From Gammaproteobacteria bacterium (GTDB lineage: Bacteria > Pseudomonadota > Gammaproteobacteria > Enterobacterales > Alteromonadaceae), in contig JAFLDV010000015.1 in NCBI GenBank assembly GCA_017302255.1, forward strand, positions 1 through 64,000: DNA of 64,000 bases, read 5' to 3'. Positions within the stretch are counted from its first letter, which is position 1; each line of letters opens with the position of its first letter. Of the stretch, positions 8,754 through 17,607 are shown piece after piece. The notes under the pieces were generated by a model that ran no database searches, had not been told where the DNA came from, and saw only the letters and a program-made list of their open reading frames with translations. The position numbers and the translations under genes were made by a program.

Positions 8754-9730
8754 TGGCTAAAATGAATATGTTACAGGCCATCAACAATGCGCTGGATTTG
8801 GCGATGGCGAAAGATGACGGTGTGGTTTGTTTCGGTGAAGACGTAGGTCATTTTGGCGGTGTGTTTCGGGCAACTTCAAAATTGCAAGAAAAGTACGGCA
8901 AGGCTCGCTGCTTCAACACTCCATTGACTGAACAAGGTATCGCCGGTTTTGCCAATGGTATGGCTGCACAAGGCATGAAGCCAGTAGCTGAAATTCAGTT
9001 TGCTGACTACATTTTCCCGGCCTTCGACCAAATCGTCAACGAAACCGCAAAATTCCGCTATCGTTCAGGTGACCAATTTAATGTCGGCGGCTTAGTATTC
9101 CGTACCCCATATGGTGGTGGTATCGCGGGTGGTCATTACCATAGCCAATCGCCAGAAGCATATTTTGCCCATACGCCGGGTTTGAAGATTGTCGTGCCTC
9201 GTGACCCTGCTCAGGCCAAAGGCTTGTTATTGGCGTCAATTAGCTGCCCAGATCCGGTGATTTTTTTCGAGCCGAAGAAACTGTACCGCGCTTCTGTTGG
9301 TGAAGTTTCTGAAGAATATTACGAAATTCCGATTGGTAAAGCCGAAGTGATGCAGACTGGTACGCAAGTGACAGTGCTGGCTTGGGGCGCACAAATGGAA
9401 ACCGTACAAAAAGCCGTTGATATGGCACAGGCCGAAGGCATTTCTTGTGAGCTAATTGATTTACGTAGCATTTTGCCTTGGGACGTCGAGACCGTCGTTA
9501 CTTCAGTGAAGAAAACAGGTCGTTTGGTGATTAACCATGAAGCGCCGTTAACAGGCGGTTTTGCTGGTGAAATTGCCGCAACTATCCAAAAAGAATGTTT
9601 CTTGCACCTTGAAAGTCCAATACTGCGTGTATGTGGTTTAGATATTCCATATCCACTGGCATTAGAGAAAGAATATGTGCCTGATCATCTAAAAACATTT
9701 GAAGCGATTAAAGCTTCCGTCAATTTCTAA
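8753..9730 (+). CDS. bkdA2: Branched-chain 2-oxoacid dehydrogenase E1 beta subunit
   Basis: This 325-residue transketolase-like beta subunit completes the alpha2-beta2 E1 decarboxylase. It shows the family motifs [32 protein letters not shown] and [11 protein letters not shown], and a C-terminal transketolase domain ending in the usual [14 protein letters not shown] segment. Length is normal. It shares the TAATG junction with bkdA1, and bkdB begins 10 bp after its stop. Confidence 0.94.
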   Translation: MAKMNMLQAINNALDLAMAKDDGVVCFGEDVGHFGGVFRATSKLQEKYGKARCFNTPLTEQGIAGFANGMAAQGMKPVAEIQFADYIFPAFDQIVNETAKFRYRSGDQFNVGGLVFRTPYGGGIAGGHYHSQSPEAYFAHTPGLKIVVPRDPAQAKGLLLASISCPDPVIFFEPKKLYRASVGEVSEEYYEIPIGKAEVMQTGTQVTVLAWGAQMETVQKAVDMAQAEGISCELIDLRSILPWDVETVVTSVKKTGRLVINHEAPLTGGFAGEIAATIQKECFLHLESPILRVCGLDIPYPLALEKEYVPDHLKTFEAIKASVNF

Positions 9731-9740
9731 GAGGCAGACG

Positions 9741-11318
9741 ATGAAACAAGATTTTATTCTGCCAGATATCGGCGAAGGCATTGTTGAATGTGAGCTCGTC
9801 GAGTGGTTGGTAAAAGAGGGCGATCAGATCGTCGAAGACCAACCGATTTGCGATGTGATGACTGATAAAGCCTTAGTACAGATCCCTGCGGTGCATAACG
9901 GCATCGTCAGCAAGTTGTATTATGCCAAAGGTGATATTGCTAAGGTGCACGCGCCGTTATTTGAAATGACTTTAGCTGGTGCAGTGGCTGCAGCCGTCGA
10001 AGTGGCGCAAGTTCCTGTGACGGCACCTGCGATTCAAAATGCAACGGGCACTGTTATTGAAGACTTTATTTTGCCAGATATCGGTGAAGGTATTGTTGAG
10101 TGCGAAATCGTTGATTGGTTGGTCAAAGAAGGCGATATCATCGTTGAAGACCAGCCAGTGTGTGACGTGATGACTGATAAAGCGTTAGTGCAGATCCCAG
10201 CGAAACATCCGGGCAAAGTAGTTAAGTTGTACACAGCAAAAGGGCATATCGCGAAAGTGCATGCGCCACTATTTGCTTTGGAATTAGCTGCGGCGGACGC
10301 TACTGGCGCCAATCAGCATGCAGTGGTTGTGCCGCATCAAGCCGCAGTTACTGCTCAGCCTGTTAGCAATGCTAAGTCATCACCAATGCCAGCAAATCAT
10401 AAAGCGCTCGCAAGCCCGGCAGTTCGTCGTCTGGCGCGTGAGCTTAGTGTTGATATTCACCAAGTGCCAGGCTCTGGTCCGAAAGGTCGAGTATTTAAGG
10501 CTGATGTGCAGCAGTTTGTCAGTGGTGCCGTTGCTACCAGCACGACTGTCACAAGTGCAGCTGTTACCCAAGCACCTGCAGCAAAAGTAGTAAGTTCGTC
10601 AGTGGCAAACAGCGCTCGCAAAGTAGAACCGATTAAAGGTATTAAAGCGGCAATGGCGCGACAAATGACTGAGTCTGTCTCGACTATTCCGCATTTCACT
10701 TATTGCGAAGAAATCGATTTAACCGAACTTATCGCTCTGCGCTTACAGCTAAAAGATGGGCTTGCCAAGCAAGGCGTGAAATTGACCATGATGCCGTTTT
10801 TTATGAAAGCGATGTCGTTGGCAATTAATGAATTCCCAATCTTGAATAGCCAAGTTAATGCCGATTGCACTGAACTGACCTATTTTGATGAGCACAATAT
10901 TGGCATTGCTGTTGATTCAAAAGTTGGTTTATTGGTGCCAAACGTCAAAGATTGTCAGCGTAAATCCATCGTTGAAATCGCTAACGATCTAACGCGCCTT
11001 ACTGATCTGGCCCGTGAAGGTCGTGTCAGTCCAGCAGATTTGAAAGGTGGCACTATCACCATTTCGAATATTGGTGCTATCGGTGGGACTGTGGCTACGC
11101 CAATCATTAACAAACCGGAAGTTGCAATCGTTGCACTTGGCAAAGTGCAGCAGTTACCTCGGTTTGATAGTAAAGGTCATGTGGTTGCTCGTTCAATCAT
11201 GCAGATCAGTTGGTCAGGCGATCACCGTGTAATTGATGGCGGTACTATTGCGCGCTTTACTAACTTGTGGAAAAAGTACTTGGAAGAGCCAAGTGCGATG
11301 TTAGTCGCTATGCGCTAA
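9741..11318 (+). CDS. bkdB: Branched-chain 2-oxoacid dehydrogenase E2 (lipoamide acyltransferase), two lipoyl domains
   Basis: This core subunit transfers the acyl group from E1-bound lipoyl to CoA. The 525-residue product has two lipoyl domains (about 4-79 and 108-183, lipoylated lysines K43 and K147, both in CDVMTDKALVQIP). A Pro/Ala linker, an E3-binding domain (about 223-260) and a catalytic domain ending in SGDHRVIDGG (H495, D499) follow. Many proteobacterial BkdB proteins have one lipoyl domain; here the two are near-duplicates. The frame opens at 9699 inside bkdA2, but the ATG at 9741 has GAGGCAG in front and starts exactly at the lipoyl domain. No E3 gene follows, so dihydrolipoamide dehydrogenase must be supplied in trans. 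Confidence 0.94.
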   Translation: MKQDFILPDIGEGIVECELVEWLVKEGDQIVEDQPICDVMTDKALVQIPAVHNGIVSKLYYAKGDIAKVHAPLFEMTLAGAVAAAVEVAQVPVTAPAIQNATGTVIEDFILPDIGEGIVECEIVDWLVKEGDIIVEDQPVCDVMTDKALVQIPAKHPGKVVKLYTAKGHIAKVHAPLFALELAAADATGANQHAVVVPHQAAVTAQPVSNAKSSPMPANHKALASPAVRRLARELSVDIHQVPGSGPKGRVFKADVQQFVSGAVATSTTVTSAAVTQAPAAKVVSSSVANSARKVEPIKGIKAAMARQMTESVSTIPHFTYCEEIDLTELIALRLQLKDGLAKQGVKLTMMPFFMKAMSLAINEFPILNSQVNADCTELTYFDEHNIGIAVDSKVGLLVPNVKDCQRKSIVEIANDLTRLTDLAREGRVSPADLKGGTITISNIGAIGGTVATPIINKPEVAIVALGKVQQLPRFDSKGHVVARSIMQISWSGDHRVIDGGTIARFTNLWKKYLEEPSAMLVAMR

Positions 11319-11346
11319 TCGCTGGTCAAGCAAGCCAAAACCTGTT

Positions 11347-11373
11347 AAAAATCCGCTTCGGCGGATTTTTTAT
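11347..11373 (+). terminator. Rho-independent terminator of the bkd operon
   Basis: The stem AAAATCCGC/GCGGATTTT with a TTCG tetraloop is followed by further T residues. It lies about 30 bp after bkdB. Confidence 0.9.
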
Positions 11374-11453
11374 TACCATGAAATAATTAACTACTTTCGT
11401 CGTATGCTTTAGCTGCGTTTTCGGGCGATTTATTGAGTGATATAAGGTCGGCG

Positions 11454-13292
11454 ATGGATAAACATCAACTTCGAAATTTCTATATTCCAGAAGAACAGTC
11501 GTTTTACCTTTTAAACGCCAATGACGCGAAAAAGCTAAAAGATTGGGTCGCGCTGTGTATCGATGAGTTACAAAAACTAGGCTATCAGCAAATCGAGTTG
11601 GTAGGAAAAGGCGCCTATGGTTTTGCCTTTGCTGGGCTCGATAATGCGCTGCGCGCCTATGTTTTTAAGTTTTCTCGTATCAACCTGCCGCAGCATATTC
11701 AAGAACGATTGGCAGACGAAGCCTTTATGCTCTCGCAAGTTCAGCATCCAAACGTACCAGCCTTTGTCACTTATCAGGTCGTGAAAAAACAAGGGATATT
11801 GATGATGGGCCGCGCCCAAGGTGTGGACCTTGAACAATATGGGTTGCGCCATGGTCGATTGCCAGTACGTTTAATTGTAAATATAGCCACGCAGCTGGCA
11901 AGTCTATTGTTAGTGCTTAGAGGGCATCAGAAAGATGGCGCTGCATGCCCAATTGTTCACGGTGATATTAAGCCATCAAATATTGTCTTTGATGAAACCA
12001 CTGGCGCCATCAGTCTGGTCGACTGGGGGTCGTCGGTATTTGCCCAAGTGGACGAGCAGGGTCATTATATTTCAAATAATGTGATGGCACTGATGTCTTC
12101 TGATTTGCAAAGCTCTAATGCTCGACTTGGCGATGTATATTTTATTGGTGCAGAGCAACGGCAGGGCGGGCTTTCCAGCCCCCGTTTTGACGAGCAAGGG
12201 GTTGCTGGCACTTTGTACGCATTGGCGTCTGGGCAGTCCTGTCGATTTGGGCGAAAGGCCATTCCAGCAAGGAGTTTAGGCCTGCCTATGGAATTTGCGA
12301 CTATGCTCGATAGCATGCTGGCGGATGATCCCGAGCTGCGCGCACAAGCTGGCGATTATTTCTTAAAAGCAATGCCTCGGCTTAATCGACTGGTATTGCC
12401 GCCATTACCGTTATTACCGACCCAATCATTGCTTCCCGTGGGTTTAAGTCCTGTCGACAAAGAGTTGGACACAGTGGTTTACTCTTCGCGTAAATCCTTC
12501 TTGCGTGAACATAGCGATGAGATGGGCATTCAATATGTCGATGACGTGCAGCTTGAGCGCTACTATAAAAACTATCTAGAGGGCATGGGGGAAACGGAAA
12601 AAGCCTTTGTTGCTGCGGTGAGCCGGCTCGGTCGTTATCCTGTGGTAGGTGGTTTGGCCATACACTGGCAGCAGCAAGGGGTCTACATTGATTGCCACTT
12701 ACATTTGTATCAGCAAGAATTACTGCCGGCTTTTAATATTGCAGTCAATAATGTGGTGTATTTAGCGCAAGCTATTGCCAAAGTCGGTACTTTCAAAGCC
12801 TGTTTGTTTGATGCGCGGCAAACCATCCACTTGTCTCGAAGCGCGATAAACGACGTTTTTTGTGTCCCCGACCATTTAATCATTCCCTATGAAATTACGG
12901 CGATGAATGAAAGCGGCCAAGCAGCCAAACAGCACTCATACTTTGAAGATGGTAAAGATCCTGATGAACAATTAGTGTTGCCAGATGCGATTATGGACGA
13001 TATCGCAGCGTTAAACTTAATTCGGCATACCGGTTGTATTATTTTCGAAGTGACTACATTTCATATGAAAATTCACCACTATTTCCATTTACTGGATGCT
13101 TCGGCAGAACCGGCATTTAAGCTGTTGTTAGCCAATATTGTGAGTAAAATTAGTTTGATTACGGGGGAAGGGGTCGCAGGATTTATGAAATTACCCCATA
13201 AAGATACTCGACATTTTCGGCACCAAATGGTTATACCCCAATGTTTGTACCCAGCCAATCCACAGCATTGGTTGGAAGAGCATCGCGATTAA
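11454..13292 (+). CDS. Soluble eukaryotic-type Ser/Thr protein kinase with uncharacterised C-terminal half
   Basis: The 612-residue protein has a kinase domain at about residues 44-310. All core elements are visible: Gly loop GKGAYGFAF (51-59), K72, alpha-C E89, catalytic loop HGDIKPSN (D171, K173, N176) and metal-binding D190 in DWG, a variant of DFG. HGD instead of HRD suggests no activation-loop control. Residues from about 330 to the end match no family I recognise and contain no transmembrane helix. The frame is open from a TTG at 11433, but the ATG at 11454 has AAGG nearby. No PP2C phosphatase is adjacent. Substrate unknown. Confidence 0.8.
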   Translation: MDKHQLRNFYIPEEQSFYLLNANDAKKLKDWVALCIDELQKLGYQQIELVGKGAYGFAFAGLDNALRAYVFKFSRINLPQHIQERLADEAFMLSQVQHPNVPAFVTYQVVKKQGILMMGRAQGVDLEQYGLRHGRLPVRLIVNIATQLASLLLVLRGHQKDGAACPIVHGDIKPSNIVFDETTGAISLVDWGSSVFAQVDEQGHYISNNVMALMSSDLQSSNARLGDVYFIGAEQRQGGLSSPRFDEQGVAGTLYALASGQSCRFGRKAIPARSLGLPMEFATMLDSMLADDPELRAQAGDYFLKAMPRLNRLVLPPLPLLPTQSLLPVGLSPVDKELDTVVYSSRKSFLREHSDEMGIQYVDDVQLERYYKNYLEGMGETEKAFVAAVSRLGRYPVVGGLAIHWQQQGVYIDCHLHLYQQELLPAFNIAVNNVVYLAQAIAKVGTFKACLFDARQTIHLSRSAINDVFCVPDHLIIPYEITAMNESGQAAKQHSYFEDGKDPDEQLVLPDAIMDDIAALNLIRHTGCIIFEVTTFHMKIHHYFHLLDASAEPAFKLLLANIVSKISLITGEGVAGFMKLPHKDTRHFRHQMVIPQCLYPANPQHWLEEHRD

Positions 13293-13324
13293 AAACAACC
13301 ATTGCAATCAATGGCATAATCACT

Positions 13325-15223
13325 ATGATATCGGCAAAATTTTATAAGGTGATCAGAATTTTGAAACCGCTAAAAATGTTTTTCGTGACCTTAACGACCT
13401 TATTTTCGTTAGTTACCGCAGAAGTTGTATCGGCAAGCTCGATAGCAACAGACTCGCATAGTTTTGCTAACGTCCAGGATGTGCGGACAACTAATTTATC
13501 TATTGATCTCACAGTTGATTTCACTCGAAAGCAATTGTCAGGTTTTGTCGAACATGATTTGGAATGGCTTAACCCTAAAGCAACTCGTTTTATTGTCGAT
13601 ACTCGGGCTTTAGTGGTTGAACAAGTTAAAGCGATGCGTAAAGACGGCACTTGGGCGGATGTTAGTTATGTTTTGGGGATCACAGACGCAATAAAAGGCC
13701 AGCCGCTGACGATGCAGCTAACGCCAGCTTCGACCAAAGTGCGGATTTATTACCATACAACTGCTGGCACCACAGGTCTTCAATGGTTGTCAGTTGCACA
13801 AACTACCGAGAAAAAACAGCCATTTTTATTCAGTCAATCTCAAGCTATTCACGCTCGTAGCTGGATCCCACTGCAAGACAGCCCAGCGGTCAGAATTACC
13901 TACCAAGCACATATTAGAACCCCGAAAGATCTACTGGCGGTTATGAGCGCAGACAATAGTCAAAACACTGCTCGCGATGGTGATTATTATTTTTCGATGC
14001 CGCAAAGAGTACCGACCTATTTAATTGCTTTGGCTGTTGGTGACTTACATTTTAAAGAAATGTCGCAACAGACCGGTGTTTACGCTGAAAAAGCTTGGCT
14101 GGACAAAGCGGTGTATGAGTTTGCCGACACTCAGAAGATGATTGACGTCGCAAGTAAGCTTTACGGTGAGTACCACTGGGGGCGTTATGATCTGTTGATT
14201 TTACCATCCAGTTTTCCGTTTGGCGGCATGGAAAACCCGCGTTTGTCTTTTATTACGCCAACTGTAATCACTGGTGATCGGAGCTTGGTGAGTCTTATAG
14301 CGCATGAACTTGCGCACAGTTGGTCAGGAAATTTAATTACCAATGCCAGTTGGAATGATTTGTGGGTCAACGAAGGCTTCACTAATTTTGTGGAAAATCG
14401 GCTGATGCGAGAAGTCTATGGCAATGAACGTGCAGATATGGAAGCTAACCTTTCATACCATGAACTGTTGCGAGATATGAAAGGATTAGCGCCTGCAGAT
14501 ACTGCGTTAAAAGTCGATTTAACAGGTCGCGATCCAGATGATGCTTTCTCCTTAGTTCCTTACGTCAAAGGACAGTTATTCTTAAGCTGGTTAGAAAGTA
14601 AATTTGGCAAAGTTCGCTTTGACGAATTTATGGCAAGTTACTTCGGTAAACATCAATTCCAATCGATGGATACCGAAGTTTTTCTAAAGTTTTTATCAGA
14701 ACAACTGGTTAATAAGTATCCTGGGGTGGTTGATCCTCAGCAAATCGAGCAATGGGTATATAAGCCAGGTATTCCAGTGGATGCGGTAATCAGTCAATCT
14801 GACGCCTTTGTTAAAGTCGAACAGCAGCTACAATTGTGGCTTAAACAAGAGCAGCCGCTTCGGCGACTAAACACCAGCAAATGGACTGTTCATGAGTGGT
14901 TGCACTTTATAAATCAATTACCTCGAGATTTAACCCTTGAACAGTTATCCGAGCTTGATGAAGTGTTTATGTTTAGCGGTAGCCGCAACGCTGAGATTTT
15001 TGTCGCCTGGGCCAGATTGACCATTCCAGTGAATTACCCACCAATTTTCACCCCGTTGCGTAAATTCTTGATGGAAGTGGGTAGGACAAAATTTGTGGTA
15101 CCGCTTTATAAAGAATTAAAAGCCAATCCAGAGAAAAGTGGCTGGGCATCAGCGATCTACCGCGAAGCGCGTGCTGGTTATCATCCATTAACGCAAAGTC
15201 AAATCGATAAATTCCTGTTTTAG
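13325..15223 (+). CDS. M1-family metallopeptidase, leukotriene A4 hydrolase-like
   Basis: This zinc aminopeptidase is probably periplasmic or membrane-tethered. A basic N-terminus plus a hydrophobic stretch (about 18-37, ending VSASS) looks like a signal peptide. From the ATG at 13325 the protein has 633 residues. Its GGMENPR substrate-binding motif and the HEXXH zinc site HELAHSW (H327, E328, H331) with third ligand E350 (NEG) are intact. The C-terminal 140 residues look like the leukotriene A4 hydrolase C-terminal helical domain. The start is uncertain: ATG 13325 and ATG 13376 are both possible, and neither has a strong Shine-Dalgarno. It begins 32 bp after the kinase stop. Confidence 0.87.
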   Translation: MISAKFYKVIRILKPLKMFFVTLTTLFSLVTAEVVSASSIATDSHSFANVQDVRTTNLSIDLTVDFTRKQLSGFVEHDLEWLNPKATRFIVDTRALVVEQVKAMRKDGTWADVSYVLGITDAIKGQPLTMQLTPASTKVRIYYHTTAGTTGLQWLSVAQTTEKKQPFLFSQSQAIHARSWIPLQDSPAVRITYQAHIRTPKDLLAVMSADNSQNTARDGDYYFSMPQRVPTYLIALAVGDLHFKEMSQQTGVYAEKAWLDKAVYEFADTQKMIDVASKLYGEYHWGRYDLLILPSSFPFGGMENPRLSFITPTVITGDRSLVSLIAHELAHSWSGNLITNASWNDLWVNEGFTNFVENRLMREVYGNERADMEANLSYHELLRDMKGLAPADTALKVDLTGRDPDDAFSLVPYVKGQLFLSWLESKFGKVRFDEFMASYFGKHQFQSMDTEVFLKFLSEQLVNKYPGVVDPQQIEQWVYKPGIPVDAVISQSDAFVKVEQQLQLWLKQEQPLRRLNTSKWTVHEWLHFINQLPRDLTLEQLSELDEVFMFSGSRNAEIFVAWARLTIPVNYPPIFTPLRKFLMEVGRTKFVVPLYKELKANPEKSGWASAIYREARAGYHPLTQSQIDKFLF

Positions 15224-15246
15224 GTTACATTTCTTCACCGAACTGC

Positions 15247-15284
15247 AAACGCCAAGCTGTTATTCTGCTTGGCGTTTTCTTTAT
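15247..15284 (+). terminator. Rho-independent terminator after the M1 peptidase
   Basis: An 11-bp stem AAACGCCAAGC/GCTTGGCGTTT (15247-15257 and 15267-15277) is followed by TCTTTATT. It separates the peptidase from the SIMPL gene. Confidence 0.87.
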
Positions 15285-15298
15285 TGGAGTAAATACAC

Positions 15299-15973
15299 AT
15301 GCAATTAAACAGCAAAGTTTTGATTTTGATGGTCTTAGCGTTCTCAGCAAGTCTTGCAGCCGCAGTGCCGAGTGAAAGAACTATTACAGTTCAAGGTACT
15401 GGCGCCGTGTCGCAACAACCTGATCAAGCTAGGTTACGGATACAATTTAGCGCTCGAGCGCCCCAAGTAATCACTGCTAAAAAACTTGTAGATGAAAATG
15501 CGCAAGCGTTTACTAAATTCCTTGTTGGCAAGAAAGTTGAACGACAAAACATCAACAACTCGTTGCTACGAGTCCGCGCAGAGTATCCTACGACAGAGCA
15601 ACCAAAACCAGGTTTTGTCGCCGAGCGCGAAGTCAGCGTGGTATTCACTGATTTAGCGCTCTACCCGGAAACTTTGGAATATGCGGCGGCATTGGGCCAA
15701 GTCGAAATGCAGCCAGTGGAATTGCTAAACAGTAATGCAGCGGATCTGTACGAGCAGGCGCTTATCGCCGCTGTTGAGGACGCCAAGCGAAAAGCCAGCG
15801 TTTTGGCCAAGCAAGGCGGGGCGAAAGTTGGTGCTGTGATGAGTATTAACGAACTTAGTATCGGCCAACCAAGGCTAATGAAAATGGCCATGAGCGCCGA
15901 TTCTGGGATGGAAACCGGCACGCAAATGGTAAAAGCTGAAGTTTCGGTGATATTTCAGCTGGTAGAACCATGA
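15299..15973 (+). CDS. SIMPL (DUF541) domain periplasmic protein
   Basis: The 224-residue protein has a signal peptide (about 1-22, ending AAA) and a SIMPL/DUF541 domain over the rest. It shows the opening ITVQGTGAVSQQPDQARLRI, the central EREVSVVF strand and the DAKRKASVLAKQGGAKVG helix. Members such as E. coli YggE are periplasmic proteins associated with oxidative or envelope stress, with no defined biochemistry. The start has GGAG at a suitable distance. It stands between a terminator and msrC and is probably monocistronic. Confidence 0.85.
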   Translation: MQLNSKVLILMVLAFSASLAAAVPSERTITVQGTGAVSQQPDQARLRIQFSARAPQVITAKKLVDENAQAFTKFLVGKKVERQNINNSLLRVRAEYPTTEQPKPGFVAEREVSVVFTDLALYPETLEYAAALGQVEMQPVELLNSNAADLYEQALIAAVEDAKRKASVLAKQGGAKVGAVMSINELSIGQPRLMKMAMSADSGMETGTQMVKAEVSVIFQLVEP

Positions 15974-16054
15974 TAAATCTTCCGCAAAAGGTTTAATTTT
16001 GTGGCCAAACCAAGTAAGGTAATGGCCTTTATATCTAGAAGCTTTTGATTGCTA

Positions 16055-16528
16055 ATGTTTGCTGAAAAAAACACCTTTTATGACACTCTGGTTGCTCAGG
16101 CCGATGCGCTTATCGCTGATGAATCAGATCTAATTGCCAATATGGCAAATATAAGTGCGCTATTGTTCCTCGAAATGCCAGATCTTAATTGGGCTGGCTT
16201 TTATATCCTGCGAAATAACGAATTAGTGCTGGGCCCGTTTCAGGGCAAACCTGCTTGTGTAAGAATTGCGGTTGGTAAAGGCGTGTGCGGCACTGCTGTC
16301 GCGACTGGTGATATCCAACTGGTTCGTGATGTCCACGAGTTTCCAGGGCATATTGCTTGTGATGCCGCGAGTAACTCAGAGATAGTGTTACCTGTACGTC
16401 ATGCCGGCCAAATCATTGCAGTGCTGGACATTGATAGCCCATCACTTGCTCGTTTTGACCAAGCGGATGCTGCTGGACTCGCGCGGATAGTGCAAGTTTT
16501 CGAGCAGCGCTTGGAACAAACGCAATGA
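16055..16528 (+). CDS. msrC: Free methionine-(R)-sulfoxide reductase (GAF-domain fRMsr)
   Basis: This cytoplasmic enzyme reduces free L-methionine-(R)-sulfoxide. The 157-residue product is a single GAF domain. Its three cysteines, C68, C78 (GVCGTA) and C102 (IACDAAS), have the same 10- and 24-residue spacings as C84, C94 and C118 of E. coli MsrC. The frame is open from TTG 16049; I prefer ATG 16055, which begins MFAEKNTFYD as in relatives. Its TGA overlaps the next ATG (ATGA). The order msrC, (acidic protein), proQ, prc parallels the E. coli neighbourhood. Confidence 0.9.
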   Translation: MFAEKNTFYDTLVAQADALIADESDLIANMANISALLFLEMPDLNWAGFYILRNNELVLGPFQGKPACVRIAVGKGVCGTAVATGDIQLVRDVHEFPGHIACDAASNSEIVLPVRHAGQIIAVLDIDSPSLARFDQADAAGLARIVQVFEQRLEQTQ

Positions 16529-16863
16529 AAGACAGTATTTCAATTCAAGACTTCCTGTTTGAACAAAACCAAGTTGGTGATTGGGAAGGGGAAGAAGAGT
16601 TGGTTGCCGACCGCATCAATGCTATATTTCATGCGGTCTGGGTAATAATTCCAGACGAAACTCCGGTGCCAGCGATAGATAAACTATTGAATGACATTTG
16701 GGATCAACTCAGAGGCAGTGAAGTGCTACTTGATGTTGATGAAGACGAATTGATTGGTTGGGCATTAGCGCACAGCCGTCAATACCTTGAAGAAGTCCGC
16801 CATCCTGACGAAGATGCTGAAGATGACGACGACGTAGAAGATGATAATGAAGAAGAGTATTAA
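16525..16863 (+). CDS. Small acidic protein of unknown function, between msrC and proQ
   Basis: The 112-residue product has no recognised domain. Residues 1-90 contain an amphipathic and tryptophan-bearing core (WEGEEELVADRINAIFHAVW). The last 20 or so residues are almost all Asp and Glu, giving a strongly negative tail. There is no signal peptide or membrane helix. The ATG overlaps the msrC stop by 4 bp and proQ begins 3 bp after its stop, so it is embedded in the operon and presumably made with both. Its neighbour ProQ is strongly basic in its linker. A binding relationship is possible but only inferred. Confidence 0.75.
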   Translation: MKDSISIQDFLFEQNQVGDWEGEEELVADRINAIFHAVWVIIPDETPVPAIDKLLNDIWDQLRGSEVLLDVDEDELIGWALAHSRQYLEEVRHPDEDAEDDDDVEDDNEEEY

Positions 16864-16866
16864 TTG

Positions 16867-17592
16867 ATGACCAGCCAAGTCGAACCTCAAGTAAAACCGC
16901 ATAACGTGAAAGAAGTTGTCGCGTTGCTCGCCGAGCAGTTCCCGTTGTGTTTTAGTCTGGCTGGTGCCGCTAAACCGCTTAAAATTGGTATTTTTCAAGA
17001 CCTTGCGGAACGTTTAAAAGACAATCCGTTGGTTAGTAAAACTATGCTACGTCAGGCACTACGTGTCTATACTTCTAGTTGGCGTTACCTGGATGCGGTG
17101 AAAGAAGGTGTTCATCGGATTGATTTAGATGGTGTTGATGGCGATGTCATTGATGTTCAACAAGCAGAACATGCCGCGAGTTCATTAGCTGAAAGCAAAG
17201 CAAAGGCCTTAGAAGCCCGCAAAGCTAAACAAGCAGCTGAACGCGCCAAGGCAAAAGCTGCCGCTGCGGCGAATCCAGGTGCTGATGCTGGAACAGCGCC
17301 AGTAAAACCTGCTTACAAAAAACCAGTAGCTAAACCAACAGCAAAACCGGTAAAACCTGTGAGTGCAGAGAAAAAATCTCAGCAGCAAGTGAAACCAAAG
17401 CCAGTTGAAGTCGTCCAAGAGTTAGTTACATTGGCGCCAGGTGCATTAGTTGCAGGGGCGAAAGTCCTGGTAAAATTGGGTGCTAGCCCAATGCCTGCCA
17501 CCGTTATTGAAGTTGTTAAACAGGATGTTGTTGTACAGTTGGCCTCTGGAATGGTGGTCAAAACGCATAGCGGCAGTTTGTATAAGGCTTAA
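16867..17592 (+). CDS. proQ: RNA chaperone ProQ
   Basis: ProQ is a FinO-domain RNA-binding protein that stabilises sRNAs and mRNA 3' ends. The 241-residue product has the ProQ/FinO domain (about 10-120, with FPLCFSL and [16 protein letters not shown]). A long Ala/Lys/Pro-rich basic linker (about 118-185) and a C-terminal KOW/Tudor-like domain (about 190-241, ending HSGSLYKA) follow. E. coli ProQ is 232 residues. The frame opens at TTG 16864, but the ATG at 16867 is the likely start. It is co-transcribed with msrC and the acidic gene, with prc following 15 bp later. Confidence 0.93.
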   Translation: MTSQVEPQVKPHNVKEVVALLAEQFPLCFSLAGAAKPLKIGIFQDLAERLKDNPLVSKTMLRQALRVYTSSWRYLDAVKEGVHRIDLDGVDGDVIDVQQAEHAASSLAESKAKALEARKAKQAAERAKAKAAAAANPGADAGTAPVKPAYKKPVAKPTAKPVKPVSAEKKSQQQVKPKPVEVVQELVTLAPGALVAGAKVLVKLGASPMPATVIEVVKQDVVVQLASGMVVKTHSGSLYKA

Positions 17593-17607
17593 CCTCAAGA
17601 GTCTCAG

